Assembly (NCBI GenBank): GCA_000611775.1
Contig: KK106985.1
Location: 787,982-851,981, forward strand
Origin: Umbilicaria muhlenbergii
Lineage: Eukaryota; Ascomycota; Lecanoromycetes; Umbilicariales; Umbilicariaceae
DNA length: 64,000 bases
Direction: 5' to 3'
The position numbers and the translations under genes are program-made. The notes beneath the pieces were generated by a model. The model saw nothing but the letters and a program-made list of their open reading frames with translations, had not been told where the DNA came from and searched no databases. Each line of letters opens with the position of its first letter. Position 1 is the stretch's first letter. Positions 1-10,158 of the stretch are shown piece after piece.

Positions 1-247
1 ACCTGTTTCAGCGGTGGGTAACACTCAATGAAATACTATTACGTAGCTTGGCATTAGACCTGTCTTTGATTCTGACGGGAAGACTTACCGGGTAGCCTGG
101 CACAAACGTCTCTGGGAAGACTAGCAGCTTGATGCCCTCTTGCCCTGCTTGCTTGATTAGACGTACTACCTTCTCAAGGGTCGCTTGTTTGTTCATGTAG
201 GCAGGTGCGGCATGCACCGCAGCAGCTTTGAATTTCACTTCACTCAT
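1..247 (-). CDS. Nitrilase/cyanide hydratase family protein, N-terminal part (runs off left edge)
   Basis: Carbon-nitrogen hydrolases of this family cleave nitriles (or cyanide) with a Glu-Lys-Cys catalytic set. The first exon (89-247) encodes 53 residues starting MSEVKFKAAAVHAAPAYMN, which matches the usual opening strand of the fold, and ends in FPETFVPGYP, which carries the catalytic Glu of nitrilases. A GTAAGT donor follows at 88, and a CAG acceptor lies at 3-5, so exon 2 would begin in the last two bases of the window; the acceptor choice is uncertain because the rest is missing. The Lys and Cys of the active site lie outside. Substrate (nitrile, cyanide or an amide) cannot be told from this piece. 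The start codon is the only in-frame ATG. Confidence 0.85.
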
Positions 248-909
248 GACGAGACTGGGTCAATGGACAGACGAGGAGCTTCGGGCGATGTTAGTTGTGA
301 GTCTTCGACAGTGCTGTATGTCTTTCTAGGTATTGCAGCGATCAAGAATCTGGGCAGATGATGCGATTGAGAGTCCCAGGTTAAATGCATTAGGTTTTCT
401 TTTGGGTTTCTTTGGTGTTGCGGTTCGAGACGTCACACGCTTACCGAAATAGTCGTAGCCCTTAGCCACACCGAAGATCCACCCTGGCGGTGACTTGCAT
501 TGAGAACATAATGTGAACTGGATCACAAAGTGGCTTTTAGTATCGTGTTTGGGAGTTGGTGATATCAGATCTCATTCACATGTATTCCCCCCCAAGACAA
601 ATCCTGGAATGGTCATCAATTAGCTTGATTGCAGGATGTCCAAGGCTCGAAAATAGAATCAAATTGCTCGATCTAACAGCTATGCCGCTGGACGTAGTGA
701 AGTCAGTATATGTCTATCTGTTGACGACCGATTGGATGCTTACTTCTAGCTAACGTGCCCTTTTCCTCCACCCACATGTGCTCCCCGGATTGCGGCGCGA
801 GCAATGTCCTCAGATACCGTTCAAAAGTACGGATTATTTGAGATAACAGAGGCGAGCTCTTCCTGCTACTTATACTATCGAATTAAAGACTACTGTCTGC
901 TTGAAAGGC
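248..909. other. Intergenic: nitrilase promoter side and FAL1 3' flank
   Basis: About 660 bases between the nitrilase start and the FAL1 stop. It should hold the nitrilase promoter and the FAL1 3' UTR. Short open frames here (for example 326-526 on the minus strand) have no family resemblance, and I see no RNA gene or repeat. Confidence 0.6.
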
Positions 910-2264
910 CTAAGAAAGGAGATCGGCGACTACAATCACGTCAGCCATTCATGTCTGCCATAGAAGGAATTGTACCCACCATTCATAGGCATCTCATCGA
1001 TCTGTGTAGAATAATACACTGTGTTTATCTTAGCACTGTTGTCAGGTTCGTGGAGGTGGAGGTATGCTTACGCTCGATATCGCGCAAGATCCTGACATCT
1101 TCGCTAGTCACAAAATTGATCGCAACACCTTTCCGTCCAAATCTCCCACTCCGACCGATCCGATGGATGTAGTTCTCACGGTTGCTTGGTAGATCGTAGT
1201 TGATGACGAGTGAGACCTGCTGGACGTCGATACCTCTAGCCCACACGTCGGTGGAGATTAGCACACGAGAGTTTCCCTGGCGAAAGTCCTGCATGATACT
1301 GTCGCGCTCCTTCTGCGGCATCTCGCCATGCATGGATGAGACGGTGAAGTTGGCCTCTCGCATCTTGTCCGTAAGCCAATCGACCTTTCTTCGGGTATTG
1401 CAGAAAATGACCGCTTGTGTGATGGTGAGGGTGTCGTAGAGATCGCACAAGGTATCGAACTTCCACTCCTCTTTTTCCACTGCGATGAAGTATTGTTTGA
1501 GTCCTTCCAGCGTCAACTCGTCACGTTTCACCAAGATTCGGACAGGGTCAGTCATGAACTTTGTGGTCATGTCAAGCACATCGTATGGCAGAGTGGCGGA
1601 AACGACAACAACCTGGGTGGCGGGAGGAAGATAGCGGTAGACGTCGTAAATCTGCTCTCTGAAACCACGGTTTAGAAGCTCGTCAGCTTCGTCGAGAACA
1701 AGCATTTTGATATGTCGTGTCCGTAGGTTTCGCCGGCGAATCATATCAGCGACTCTACCAGGAGTCCCGGAAACAATGTGTTGTCCATAATCGAGCTTGC
1801 GGATATCTTCTCCGACGTTTGTACCGCCAATACAGGCGTGGCATTGAACATTCATGTAATCTCCCAAAGCCATAACCACCGATTGAATCTGCGTCGCAAG
1901 TTCTCGAGTTGGCGAAAGCACTAGAGCTTGTGTTTCTCTTACGGCTGTGTCGATGACTTGGAGCATGCTTATGGAGAATGTAGCTGTCTTGCCAGTACCG
2001 GATTGCGCCTGGGCAATGGTGTCTCGACCCTTGCAGATCTGGACGATAGCGCGAGACTGAACTGCAGATGGAGATTCGTATCCATATGCGTATATTCCGC
2101 GCAGGAGATTCTCTTTTAGGTGCATGGCCTCGAACGTTGGCGCAACAGTCACCTCTTTCGACGTCGCGAACTCCATCCTCTCTGCTTCAGAGTTAGCTGA
2201 CTACGCCTGGAGGTAAGGTTAGGTTTGACGGACCCTCAGCTTTTCGGTCGATTCCGTCTGCCAT
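910..2264 (-). CDS. FAL1: ATP-dependent RNA helicase FAL1 (eIF4A-III type DEAD-box)
   Basis: DEAD-box RNA helicase of the FAL1/eIF4A-III group; yeast Fal1 acts in 40S ribosomal subunit assembly in the nucleolus, while eIF4A-III is the RNA clamp of the exon junction complex. Spliced model: 2264-2234, 2181-1072, 1018-980, 929-910, giving 399 residues. Seen: motif I AQSGTGKT (about 69-76), motif Ia PTRELA, motif II DEAD (174-177), SAT in motif III, and motif [15 protein letters not shown]. Exon 1 codes only [11 protein letters not shown] before the conserved block; its donor is the weak GTCCGT, but the intron has a perfect GCTAAC branch site. The last two exons (39 and 20 nt) restore the family C terminus [12 protein letters not shown]; an unspliced reading would end in unrelated residues. 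It shares a 310-bp divergent promoter with the splicing factor gene to the right. Confidence 0.95.
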
Positions 2265-2574
2265 GATGTTCGAGTTCTGCTGTGACCAAGTCGAAGAGGT
2301 TCAGTCCAGGTGGAGGTGGAAGTCGCGCTGAAGGTTTGTCCTGCGAGGAGTGCTTTGGTGTTGAAATATCCTAGCGCGGTTTGACTTGTACGGTTTGATT
2401 GGCCGAGAGACTTCCTCACGAGAGAAGTACTATCGAGTTTACAATCATCTACAAACGTACAGAAGCCAACATAAGGTCGAATTACTCTGTGCAAGAGCTT
2501 CGATAGCACTGGTGATCACCCGCGAACGACAGTCCCGAGTGTATATGGTATATTAGCCCAAGTCCACCCCTAGT
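2265..2574. promoter_or_regulatory. Bidirectional promoter between FAL1 and PRP9/SF3A3
   Basis: Only 310 bases separate the FAL1 start codon (minus strand) from the SF3a60 start codon (plus strand), so both 5' UTRs and core promoters must sit here. Both products work on pre-mRNA or rRNA processing. No TATA box is obvious. Confidence 0.6.
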
Positions 2575-4219
2575 ATGCTCCTCGAGCAACAGAGATTCCT
2601 CCATGAGGATCTCGAACGTCTGGAGCAAGGAATAAGTGATAGAATAGCGGAAGATCCACGACATGTACGCTGTTCCCCAGATACCATCCTACTGTGTTTG
2701 TGCTGATGATGTTCATAGATTCGTGAACGTCTAAATCGCGACCATCAAATCTCAGGCTTCCTTACTCGAATACAAGAACAGTCGAAACGGCTATTGGATA
2801 TCTACAATGATGCTGAAGGCGCACGAACGCGCGAAATACAATCCATCTCAACCGGCGATCCTTTTGATGAGTTTTACAAGCAACTAAACGAGATCAAGGA
2901 CTTCCATCGAAGATATCCCAATGAACCTGTCGAGAACCTTGAAAGGGCGTACAAGCGCAAGGCGCCCGGAGAGGGAGAATCGGCGACGTCAGAGGTGGAC
3001 AACATGTTTACGGGAGAGGAAGCATTCGGGCGGTTCTTGGATCTAACGACGTTACATGAGGACTACCTAAATCTACCTGGTGTAAAACGGCTGTCATATC
3101 TGCAATACCTTGACGCATTCGATACGTTTACGCCTCCTCAAAACCCCATTAAACGAGCAGACAAAACCACCGACCAGTACTTCAATTATGTTGGGCGCTT
3201 GGCAAGCTACCTAGAAGACTTCCTCAAGCGCACACGGCCACTAGAGGATCTGGATAAGCTCTTCAGGACTTTCGATCAAGACTTCGAAAAGGCATGGGAA
3301 GCCAACCAAGTGCCAGGCTGGGGTCTAGAAGCACAGAACGTGGGTCCCACAGGGCCAAAGACCGAAGGTACAGGGGAGGGAATTTGGTGCCCAGATTGCG
3401 AGAAAGAATTCAAGAATGATAATGTTTACAAGAACCATCTCTCCGGGAAGAAGCACATCAAAGCAGCCGAGGCGCGAAAAGCAAGAGGTACCGACGCACA
3501 AAACGGAGACTCCAACGGGCATGCCCCCAACAGCAGAGGCAACACTGCTCTGCGCCTTAAAGAACGCGCCATTGCTGAGCGTGAATTCCGGGTCAGCAAG
3601 CTCGCTGCCACAATGTCCGACCAGCGAAGTTCCACCCGTGTCAACGTTGAGCGAAGACAAGGCATGACGGAGCGTGAGCGGCAGATGGAACTTGACGCCT
3701 TGTTCGCCGAGAGCGCAGAAACAGCACCTCGCGGCGCTGGGGACAACTCAGACTCGGATTCTGACGATGACTCCAAGATCTATAACCCACTCAAATTGCC
3801 CCTGGCTTGGGATGGCAAACCTATTCCTTACTGGCTGTATAAGCTGCACGGCTTGGGTGTGGAATTCTCATGTGAAATATGTGGCAATTTCGTGTACATG
3901 GGTCGGCGGGCTTTTGATAAGCATTTCAACGAGGCAAGGCATATCTATGGGTTGAAGTGTTTGGGTATTACAAATACGACGCTATTTAGGGAGATCACGG
4001 GGATTGAAGACGCATTGAAACTGTGGGATAAGATTCAGCGAGACAAGAAGAAGGAGAAGACAGGGACGGAGAATGTGGTGCAGATGGAGGACGCCGATGG
4101 AAATGTTATGCCGGAGAAGGTTTATTACGAGTATGTCTTCCTGCTCTCCCGCTTCTCTATTCTTTTCATTGCTAACTCATATGTGCCTCTGCAGTTTACA
4201 AAAGCAGGGGTTGCTATGA
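2575..4219 (+). CDS. PRP9: Splicing factor 3a subunit 3 (SF3a60 / Prp9 / Sap61)
   Basis: Subunit of the SF3a complex of U2 snRNP, needed for branch-site recognition and prespliceosome assembly in the nucleus. Spliced model: 2575-2664, 2719-4130, 4195-4219, giving 508 residues, close to the 501 of human SF3A3. Seen: the N-terminal helix MLLEQQRFLHEDLERLEQ, the IRERLNRDHQISGFL block, a C2H2 zinc finger at about 253-276 (WCPDC...H...H), an acidic serine-rich stretch (about 350-360), and the C-terminal matrin-type C2H2 finger at about 415-438 (CEICG...H...H). Intron 1 has a CTGAT branch site; intron 2 (64 nt) splits the Asp codon and gives the family ending VYYDLQKQGLL. Start chosen because the upstream exon restores the conserved N terminus. 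Confidence 0.95.
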
Positions 4220-4738
4220 CCCGTCAACCGCAGGGTGGCGTTGTTTGCTGCATTGGATTGGCGAAACCGGAGGTGGTGTAGCAGTTGCAAACGGCTTGGC
4301 TAGGGGTATCGAATTGGCATCGGTCCCACGTACTTTCTCGACTGATCCATACCCTGAGATGTTGACATACCGATGCTCATACAGGTGGATCAGATATCGG
4401 TGTAGCTTGCCTTTCCCACCGGATGACATTGTTGGAAAGGCTCCTCGAGCTGCTGCAGGGCGTACCCCTTACACCGCTCGTGAAACCATAAATCTATCAT
4501 CCTGCTCAAGAGCATCGTAAATCATGAGTTGCATGAGAGTCTTTCTTTTGCTGATTGTGAGAGTACGTCGAAGATACAAGACGCTGAAAATCCCCACAAC
4601 CAACTTCCCTACCCGCACCCCACACTCCCCACTCCCCCACAACAACAATGACTCCCCACCCCTTCCAACCCAGCCCCACCTCAACCTCAACCTACGCCCC
4701 CCTCTTCCCGCCCTACCCCCGCCCCCCAGACCACCAAA
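4220..4738. other. Intergenic: PRP9 3' flank and ribokinase promoter
   Basis: About 520 bases. The last 150 (4590-4738) are strongly C- and A-rich on the plus strand with runs of CCCCAC, typical of a fungal pyrimidine-rich leader ahead of a start codon. No further gene is supported. Confidence 0.55.
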
Positions 4739-5749
4739 ATGTCCATCCTAGTAATCGGCTCCCTAAACACCGACCTCACGACCGTCACCCCCCGCCTCCC
4801 CCACCCCGGCGAAACCCTAACCGCCACATCCTTCACCACCACCCCCGGCGGCAAAGGCGCCAACCAATTCCTCGCCACCCACCGCCTCTCCCGCCCCTCC
4901 CCCTCCTCCACCCCTGCTTCCCCGCTCACCGCCCGCCTCATCGCGGCCGTCGGCTCCGACCCCTTCGGCCACGCCCTCGTCGCAGGCCTCAGCAACCAAG
5001 GCCTCGACGTCAGCGGCATCGCGGTCAAAGAAGGAGAGCGCACGGGTGTGAGTACGGTTATTGTGGAGGAGGGGACGGGGGAGAATCGGATCTTGTATAG
5101 TCCGGGGGCGAATTGGAGTGTTAGGCCGGAGGATTTCGCACGGGGACTGCCCGGGGGGCGGAGGCCGGAGTTGGTGGTGTTGCAGTTGGAGTTGAGGGTT
5201 GAGACTGTGGTAAGGGTTTTGGAGGTGTGTAGGGAGGAGGGGGTGGATGTGCTGTTGAATGCGGCGCCGGTGGTGGGGTTGCCGGGGCAGGTGTATAGGG
5301 GGTTGGCGCATTTGGTTGTTAATGAGAGGGAGGCTGTGGGGTTGAGCGGAAGGTCACAAGCTGGGGAAGGGGAGGGGAAAGGGGAAGGGGAGGAGGAGGT
5401 ATTAGGTGAAGAAGAGTTGGAGGATATCGCGAAGGGGTTTTTGGAGTGGGGGGTTAGGTGCGTGGTTATCACATTAGGGGCGAGAGGGGCGTTTTATAGG
5501 GATTGCAAGGGGAGGAGGGGGTTGGTACCGGCGGTGAAGGTCAAAAGGGTGGTGGATACGACGGCGGCGGGGGATACGTTTGTTGGGGCGTATGCGGGGG
5601 CGGTGGTGATGAAGAAATGGGAGGAGAAGGGGGAGGAGTGTGTGGATGTTAGGGGGGCGGTGGAGTGGGCGGTGAGATGTGCGGCGAAGACGGTGGAGAA
5701 GGAGGGGGCGCAGGCGGCGATTCCCTGGGCGGGGGAGGTGGAGGCTTAG
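4739..5749 (+). CDS. RBK1: Ribokinase (PfkB family carbohydrate kinase)
   Basis: Phosphorylates D-ribose at O5 using ATP, feeding ribose into the pentose phosphate pathway; cytosolic. A single exon codes 336 residues, close to yeast Rbk1 (333). Seen: N-terminal MSILVIGSLNTDL strand with the substrate-binding NTD motif, the PfkB glycine signature GGKGANQ (37-43), and the C-terminal signature DTTAAGDTF (273-281) with catalytic Asp279. An acidic Glu/Gly-rich insertion lies at about 205-226. The ATG has A at -3. Base use is odd: the coding strand is C-rich up to about 5036 and then abruptly G-rich to the end. It converges on the dehydrogenase-deacetylase gene with 144 bases between stop codons. 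Confidence 0.93.
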   Translation: MSILVIGSLNTDLTTVTPRLPHPGETLTATSFTTTPGGKGANQFLATHRLSRPSPSSTPASPLTARLIAAVGSDPFGHALVAGLSNQGLDVSGIAVKEGERTGVSTVIVEEGTGENRILYSPGANWSVRPEDFARGLPGGRRPELVVLQLELRVETVVRVLEVCREEGVDVLLNAAPVVGLPGQVYRGLAHLVVNEREAVGLSGRSQAGEGEGKGEGEEEVLGEEELEDIAKGFLEWGVRCVVITLGARGAFYRDCKGRRGLVPAVKVKRVVDTTAAGDTFVGAYAGAVVMKKWEEKGEECVDVRGAVEWAVRCAAKTVEKEGAQAAIPWAGEVEA

Positions 5750-5893
5750 TTCGTTGAGGACGTGAATAGTAGAAATCTCAAGCGCTGGAGACATGTTCAT
5801 GATTGCTTCAAATGGGACGTAGACTGCTTTGATAGCTGTAATTGTTCAGGTATCTGTTTCCACGCCCATACCAACGGACGTTCTAGCAAAAAA

Positions 5894-7947
5894 TCAGTGG
5901 TTGCTTCCACTATGCTTCTCCTTCCAAACCCTGGCGATGTCTTCATACCGCCAGAATTCCACTTCGTCACCCCACCCCTGAAGCCATCTCACAAACCTTT
6001 CAATCATACCAATCACATGTGCCATGCCACTCGTATCCGGATGCAAAACGAGTGGAAAGACAAAATCTGCTCCTCCCTCATCCATGGCATTCTCCCGCAG
6101 CCATAGGAAGCGATCCTTCCACATTTGCTCAATGGTTCGAACATCGACGTATCCGTGAGAGTTGGGGGTATGGGGATAGAATTGCAGCGGAGTGGCGTCT
6201 TCCATGTACCAGTTGCAGGGTATTCCCACCAAAGACGTCGAAGGGCCGGATTGAGTGGTGGGGTGCATCCATGTGGATGCAGGCTGTGAAAAATCAATAG
6301 GTTTGATGGGTGGGTTTCGTTGGATGAAGAAGGGTTGTGCGTCGTGGCTAGTCAAGGAAGTGTCTAATTGAACCATCAGTCCATTTATGGGGGATCGAAC
6401 CAAAAAGATTCAAGGCTGGACTACCGTATAAGAACCCATGCTCTTCAAGAAGGTCGTAAGTAGCTTCGCGGATCTGGTACAATGGTGCCCGCCATCCAAC
6501 AGGCTTCTTACCAGTAACCTTCGTAGCTAGATCGATACAGTGGGCGAAAACGTCCCGCTCCTGCTCCGGAGTGAGCTGGTCTGCGCCCTACTCACGTCAG
6601 TCCATGAGCCATCACTACATAACACGCCTCTTTGAAGCTTCGAAAACCGGCGTACCTCGTGCGAATAGCCGTGAAGACCAATTTCACAGCCAGACTCCAC
6701 GACTTCTCGGAAGGCCTCGGGAAAGGTTTCCATTGAGTGACCAGGTACGAACCAGGTCATCTTTTCTGCAACGCCAAGCTTCTTGAATAGACGTACTAAT
6801 CTTGGAGCCCCGACTTTACCGGAAAATATACCCTGAGAGTAGTCGGCCATATTGTTGTCAGGATGAGCTCCGGTGCCGAGCCAACCTGATACTGCGTCAA
6901 AGTCCACTGATAGGGCGATCTGGATCTTGCCTCTGGCGGGCTTTGGCACGGAGGAAGGAATGGATTGGGGTGCAACTAGTGTCGAGGCTTCAGACGCCTG
7001 TGGAATAGCTGTTCCTGCATCTCCTTTGATTACTTCGCTCTCTTTCCATACCACACGGCCCTCCATGCCTCCGTCCACGCTTATACATTCTCCTGAGATA
7101 TGGCCGGCAGCTCGGTGTGATGCAAGGAATGCCATTGCCCGTGCTACATCCTGAGGCTGGGCAATTTTTTTGAGGGGTACTCTGATCAACCATCAGCCAA
7201 TCTGAGTCGTAATGTTTCGCGATATTTCTCACGTAGCCTGCGCTTCTGTCCAAAGCTCCTTTGGGTCGTCAAGTCTCCCTCCTATCAATGGTGTATTCAC
7301 CCATCCTGGAGCGACCGCATTGATTCGAGCCTTGCTGTTCAACCTCACAATCTCATTCTTGACGCCCCGGACGAGCCCATACTGCAAGCCTGCTTTACCC
7401 GAGGCATATTCTGTGTGGCCGGCTTGTCCAAATTTACCAGTCTCGCTGCCCGTCACAACAATCGCCAAGTTCTCCAGCTCAGCCCCAAGTTGTGACTGGG
7501 ACTCTTTTGCGGACCTGAGGAAGTGCTTGATTGTCAAGAAGGTGCCGCGTATATTGCAGTCATAAGTCTTTTGCCACAGATCCAGAGGGGTCTCCCAGAT
7601 TGGGTATTCATGGCTCTCGTCTGTAATTCCAGCATTCGCAACCAGGATATGGATGGGACCGTGGTGTTCTTTGGCGCTTACTATACTTGCTTCGATTGAT
7701 GTCTCGTCCGAGATGTTTCCACGTACGGCGAAGAGGTGCGGGGAAGCCGTGGTGTCAACTGGCCTGAGATCATGCGCGGTGACTTTGCATCCTTGGTCTA
7801 GAACATCGATAAATACATGCTGTGCCGCAACACTGGAGGAAGTACTTTGACAAACATACTCAGAAATTCCTTCACTGCCTCACTTCCAATACCTCCAGCG
7901 GCGCCTGTCACAAAGACGTGAAGCCCCTCAAGACCCAGAAAAGACAT
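5894..7947 (-). CDS. Fused short-chain dehydrogenase - polysaccharide deacetylase-like protein
   Basis: Five exons (7947-7860, 7797-7233, 7181-6656, 6587-6425, 6363-5894) give one 603-residue protein with two enzymes. Residues 1-260 are a classical SDR: cofactor motif VTGAAGGIGS near the N terminus, NAG motif, YASGK catalytic pair (Tyr160, Lys164), and the PGWVNTP and SVDGGM C-terminal signatures. After a linker of about 40 residues, residues 300-603 match the NodB/CE4 polysaccharide deacetylase fold of the PgdA/PuuE-like group: SVDFDA (Asp311, Asp313) and HGYSHE (His388, His392) as likely metal and catalytic residues. No signal peptide, so probably intracellular, acting on a small amide or imide rather than wall polymer; that is inference. 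All four introns are 51-68 nt with canonical borders and keep phase. Divergent from the permease gene at 8408. Confidence 0.9.
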
Positions 7948-8407
7948 GATGGAGGATGTCGAGCTCCAACATGGATCAACTCCCCCACATTACCGTCAGG
8001 GAAAGGCGCCAAGGTCGGGGTATCATAACTAATTTCCCTGCCCCGACCGATAGCTCGACGTCTTCGCGAATAGATAGTCGAATCGTGATGCGCCACGACG
8101 GGAAACGTAATGAAAACGTTCGCACGAAAGTTTGTCCAGCCCTTATCACGGGAACATCGAACTTATCTGGGAAGGTCGATTTGAGCCAGATCTCCATGTG
8201 CCCGTTCACACGCCTCCCTGCACGATCCTTCTCTTATCCACGGCGATAGTAAATGAAACCGCCGATAATGAAGCCTGTAGCGCCTATCATAAGTATCCCA
8301 TGTGACATGCAAGGTACCAATATAAGTGTCTCCAAATGCCCGTAACTCATGTACAGTAGTAATGCGCATCCGCCAATAAAAGCACTGTCCGCAGCTTGAC
8401 AGTCAGA
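7948..8407. promoter_or_regulatory. Divergent promoter between dehydrogenase-deacetylase fusion and permease
   Basis: 460 bases between two start codons on opposite strands. Co-regulation of the fusion enzyme and the transporter is likely from layout alone. I did not identify a clear operator; no long inverted repeat stands out. Confidence 0.5.
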
Positions 8408-10158
8408 ATGCAACATCATAATCGCAACTCGAGGGACGCAGCGCTAGACGAGAGAATTGTTGATGTGGACGCACCCATCAATGCTTCTGGGCACGTCCAA
8501 GAACTTGACAGAAACTTCAGTCTCTTGAGCATCACTGCCGTCGGCATAGTCACGGGAAACACTTGGGCTGCATTGGGTGGTAGCATTGTGAGTCATATAA
8601 TCATTACAACGAGGCCGAGGTCTGATAACCAAAGTAGGCTGTCGCGATTTACAATGGAGGCCCGCCAGGAGTCATCTACGAGTTGTACGAATGCCTCCAG
8701 CACTTTCAACTTCGTTTTCATGGGCCAGGTATTGACTGATCTCCATGGCCATAGCATTGCCGTCTCTGTATTTTATTGGATCATCGCGGCATGTATTGCT
8801 GAGCTTGCCTCCGCTGTTCCATCAAACGGCGGTGTCTACCACTGGGCAACGATTACGGCCGGTCGATATGGCCGCGCCTGCGGCTTTTTCGCTGGGTGGT
8901 GGAACTTCTTCGCCTGGATCATGGGAGGAGCTTCGGTGTCAGCCATCATTGGCAACCTGACGGTCCAGATGTACGCAACCCATCACGAATCTTATGTTCC
9001 CCAGAAGTGGCATGTCTTCGTGGCCTACCTGATCATCACCTGGTCTTGTTGTTGCGTCGTACTCTTCGCCAATAGCGCCCTGCCAGCTGTCAACACTGCT
9101 GGGTTGTTCTTCATCCTCGGGGGCGTCTCCATTACCGTCATTGTCTGTGCGGTAATGCCGAGCACGAGCGCAGGTTCTGGCCACGCAAGTAATGCTTTCG
9201 TGTGGAGTGACTGGACCGCGGACTTAGGCTACCCCAATGGCTTCGTCTTTCTCCTGGGTATGCTGAATGGCGCATACTCCGTGGGTGTCCCGGATTGCGT
9301 CTCCCATATTGCGGAAGAGATTCCACGACCCGGGATTAACGTTCCCAAGGCTATTGCAGCGCAGATGGGGGTCGGCTTCATTACAGCCATGAGCTTCATG
9401 ATTGCCATCTTCTACTCCATCAATAACCTTGATGAGGTATTGGCAGGAAGCAGCTTTCCGCTCGCACAAGTCTACGCTCAAGCTACTGGATCAGCAGCTG
9501 GAGAGATAGGCTTACTCGTTCTCATCTTGTTACCGCTCATCTTCAACTGCATCGGTAAGCAGACGCCTGAAGTCAGTGGCATTGATCACCGCTGACCAGT
9601 CAAGGCTGCTATATTACCACTAGCAGAACACTCTGGGCACTTGGTCGTGATGGTGCAGCGCCCTTTAGCAAGTTTATAGGTCATGTCAGCGTGACTCGGA
9701 GAAACCCATTCAACGCCATTCTTTGTTGTGGCGGCATTACAACCCTTCTCGGCTGCATCTACCTCGGATCCACAACAGCTTTCAACGCATTCGTAGGATC
9801 GTTCGTAGTTTTGTGTTCCGCAAGCTACCTCGCTGCCATCCTGCCGCATCTCCTTTCCCGTCGCACTAACATCACTCCTGGCCCGTTCTGGATGAAGGGG
9901 ATGCTGGGGTTCATCATGAACGGAATTGCTTGCGTGTACATTGTGGTGTTCATTGTGATCTTCTGCTTTCCTTACTATCTTCCGGCGACAGCTCTTACTA
10001 TGAATTATGCGTCACTCATCTCCGGAGGTCTATCGATCTTCATGGCCGCGTGGTATCTCATTGGTTGCCGTAATTACACCGGTCCGCCAGCGTTGGTAGT
10101 GCAAGGCGAGGTCTTCCCCGAAACAGCAACGCATCATCTGAATACGGAGAAAGTCTGA
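8408..10158 (+). CDS. Amino acid / GABA-choline type permease (APC superfamily)
   Basis: Plasma membrane transporter of the fungal GABA/choline/polyamine permease group. Spliced model: 8408-8587, 8638-8684, 8755-9554, 9605-10158, giving 526 residues. The protein has about twelve hydrophobic segments; family blocks seen are FSLLSITAVGIVTGNTWAAL, GGPPGVIYEF, AELASAVPSNGGVYHW, DCVSHIAEEIPRPG and FNCIGCYITTSRTLWALGRD. Exon 2 is only 47 nt. The third intron acceptor (CAAG at 9601-9604) is fixed by phase and by the conserved CYITTSRT, although a CAG lies nearby. Start placed at the first ATG (8408); in-frame sequence upstream has only a TTG. Substrate is not determined by sequence. Divergent from the fusion gene, which suggests that its substrate may be taken up for that enzyme. 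Confidence 0.92.

Noticed and set aside
326-526. 66-codon minus-strand frame near the nitrilase
   Set aside because: No family features, length within chance, and it lies in a promoter and 3' flank region.
4648-5472. Long frames overlapping ribokinase on both strands
   Set aside because: Created by the extreme C- then G-rich composition; the ribokinase frame alone carries family motifs.
8396-8407. Permease start four codons earlier
   Set aside because: That codon is TTG; the first ATG is at 8408.
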